A stretch of 40,889 bases of DNA from Penium margaritaceum (taxonomy: Eukaryota; Streptophyta; Zygnematophyceae; Desmidiales; Peniaceae): positions 167,238 to 208,126 of the forward strand of contig SZWC01000085.1 of the NCBI GenBank assembly GCA_023375785.1, given 5' to 3'. The notes under the pieces are model-generated. The model saw only the letters and a list, made by a program, of their open reading frames with translations. It was not told where the DNA came from and did no database searches. This document shows, one piece after another, positions 39,573-40,889 of the stretch; the first letter of the stretch is position 1, and each line of letters begins with the position of its first letter. The position numbers were made by a program, and so were the translations under genes.

Positions 39573-40889
39573 ACACACGGATTCTTGTTATATTCCATGA
39601 CGCGTTGGACAAGTCCCCCCCCCCCAACCCTACTAAGCACCGCCATGCTTTAATACATTATGTTACGCGAGTAGAACAATATGCGGATTGCAAGTAGAAG
39701 GTTGAGTTGCAATCACGAGAATGTTCGCGTGTGCACCTTGGAATGAGAAGCAAATGACAACAATAAAATGAATAATCGAATACGCGAGAAGGAGAACATG
39801 GTATGGTCAGTGCCTAAAGTGCTTGACGAGCGCAATGTGTGAAACCGAGATGTCACGATAATTTTTAAGGAACATTTCCGTGGAGTCATAATGTTTGCTA
39901 ATAAAAGTAGAGACACATCCCAAGAACAAAGTGTCATCGTAAAGATTTGTTTCTTACTAGTATCATAACTCCGTTCAGATGAACAATACTCCTTTCGTCA
40001 ACTATTGAAGGTCGTGGATGTTACAAAGAAACCAAGGAGCAAAATGAGGGGAATTGGGAAGAATAAAAACCGTCTTTTTGCATGAAAATTCTTAACTTCA
40101 GAAGGAGTGGGCTAAAGATGAAAGAGTTAAGCACCGACGCGTTGTGCCCAAGGACTCTTATGCCCTCAGAATTTGCTAAGTTGAGACATTATTCCATCTG
40201 TAAAAAAGGTTTGTAACCATTGTTTTCTGAATTCTACAATAAATGTTTGCATTTATTTATATGAACAATGGTCTCCCGTTTGACACACTAAATAAGGTCT
40301 GGGTTGTACATCCGAGCCTACTCTGTGCAGGGGAAGTGCATTGCAGCGTTTAGTTGAAAGAAAAGAGCGTAAAAGTCATTATCTTATTCGAACCTTGCAA
40401 GAATGTCCGCGACTAGTGGCGCAAGCACGAAGATAGCAGTGTCGTTTCTCAGAAGGCTGAGATTTCTGATATCCTTTTTCGACAGCCACACTGTTGTTCT
40501 ATCGAATCGAGAGTTGTTTTGCGTTCCCGAATTCCATCTCGGTTATCTTTGGTCTCGATTGTGAAAATTTCTTACGAAATGTCCGTCGAATTAGAGATTC
40601 TCTCAATGCAATCGGGGAACATACGACTATAATTTGCAAACCTTAAGACGTTGACAAGATATATTTGGAGTTTTTGGCGATTACAACAGCCTTTTGATCT
40701 ATGTTGTCAAGTTGTAGGTGGAAGATGAATGTGCTCGACAGCAAAGGCACGGGTTAGGCGGCCTCATTGATTCCCTGTTGCAATGCTTTGCGCTCTTCTC
40801 GACTTCCGCTGCGTATCGCGTTAAATTGCTAAGGCAGAAATTGTGGTGAGCGAAGAGTACCTTGCTTTGATAAACGGATTTCCTCCTGC
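39573..40889. other. Right flank without recognised gene
   Basis: AT-richer than the elements. It has a run of 11 C (about 39,615-39,625) and only short frames (the longest, 39,713-39,937 on the minus strand, has no motif). AATAAATG near 40,240 could be a polyadenylation signal but has no gene attached. I see nothing that I can assign. Confidence 0.4.

Noticed and set aside
39615..39625. Run of C as a functional signal
   Set aside because: An isolated homopolymer with no associated gene or element border.

Overview
The window is retrotransposon-packed nuclear DNA with no convincing single-copy host gene. The content (chromodomain-bearing Ty3/gypsy chromoviruses, Ty1/copia elements with a tRNA-iMet primer site, a Penelope-like element, long CAG/GCN-rich leaders, many CAG-to-TAG nonsense changes) fits a repeat-rich streptophyte genome, that is a land plant or charophyte alga. 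I cannot name the species. Almost every coding region is broken, so the window is a layered fossil record of insertions.

Layout, left to right. (1) Positions 1 to about 13,400, minus strand: a decayed chromovirus, called Gypsy-1 here, read right to left as 5' LTR, primer site, leader, gag, protease, reverse transcriptase (RT), RNase H, integrase and chromodomain. Its 3' LTR lies off the left edge. (2) Positions 7,089-12,755, plus strand: a structurally complete Ty1/copia element (Copia-1) inserted into the 5' LTR of Gypsy-1. It has two LTRs and a perfect 5-bp target duplication, TCACT. (3) About 13,800 to 24,220, plus strand: a second, much more decayed member of the same chromovirus family (Gypsy-2), head-to-head with Gypsy-1. 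A block at about 18,830-21,830 separates two RT portions of it and contains a Penelope-like RT on the minus strand. (4) 24,221-25,886: nothing recognised. (5) Positions 25,887-39,567, plus strand: Copia-3, an internally deleted copia element whose 3' LTR is split by Copia-2 (31,106-39,473), a better preserved element of the same family. Both insertions keep 5-bp target duplications with one mismatch. (6) 39,573-40,889: AT-richer flank with no recognised gene.

Two single N bases (21,249 and 31,956) each sit exactly between long direct repeats (289 and 521 bp). This looks like an assembly joining artefact. The second makes the Copia-2 5' LTR appear about 520 bp too long.

The genes do not form a host pathway. 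Each set is the gag-pol cassette of one element: Gag forms the particle, protease cuts the polyprotein, RT and RNase H copy the RNA from the primer site to the polypurine tract, and integrase inserts the DNA. None of the elements looks autonomous today. The most interesting non-coding signals are RNA or DNA structures conserved between sister copies: a GC-rich LTR hairpin with a covarying base pair in the chromoviruses, and a leader hairpin plus an LTR palindrome in the Copia-2/3 family.
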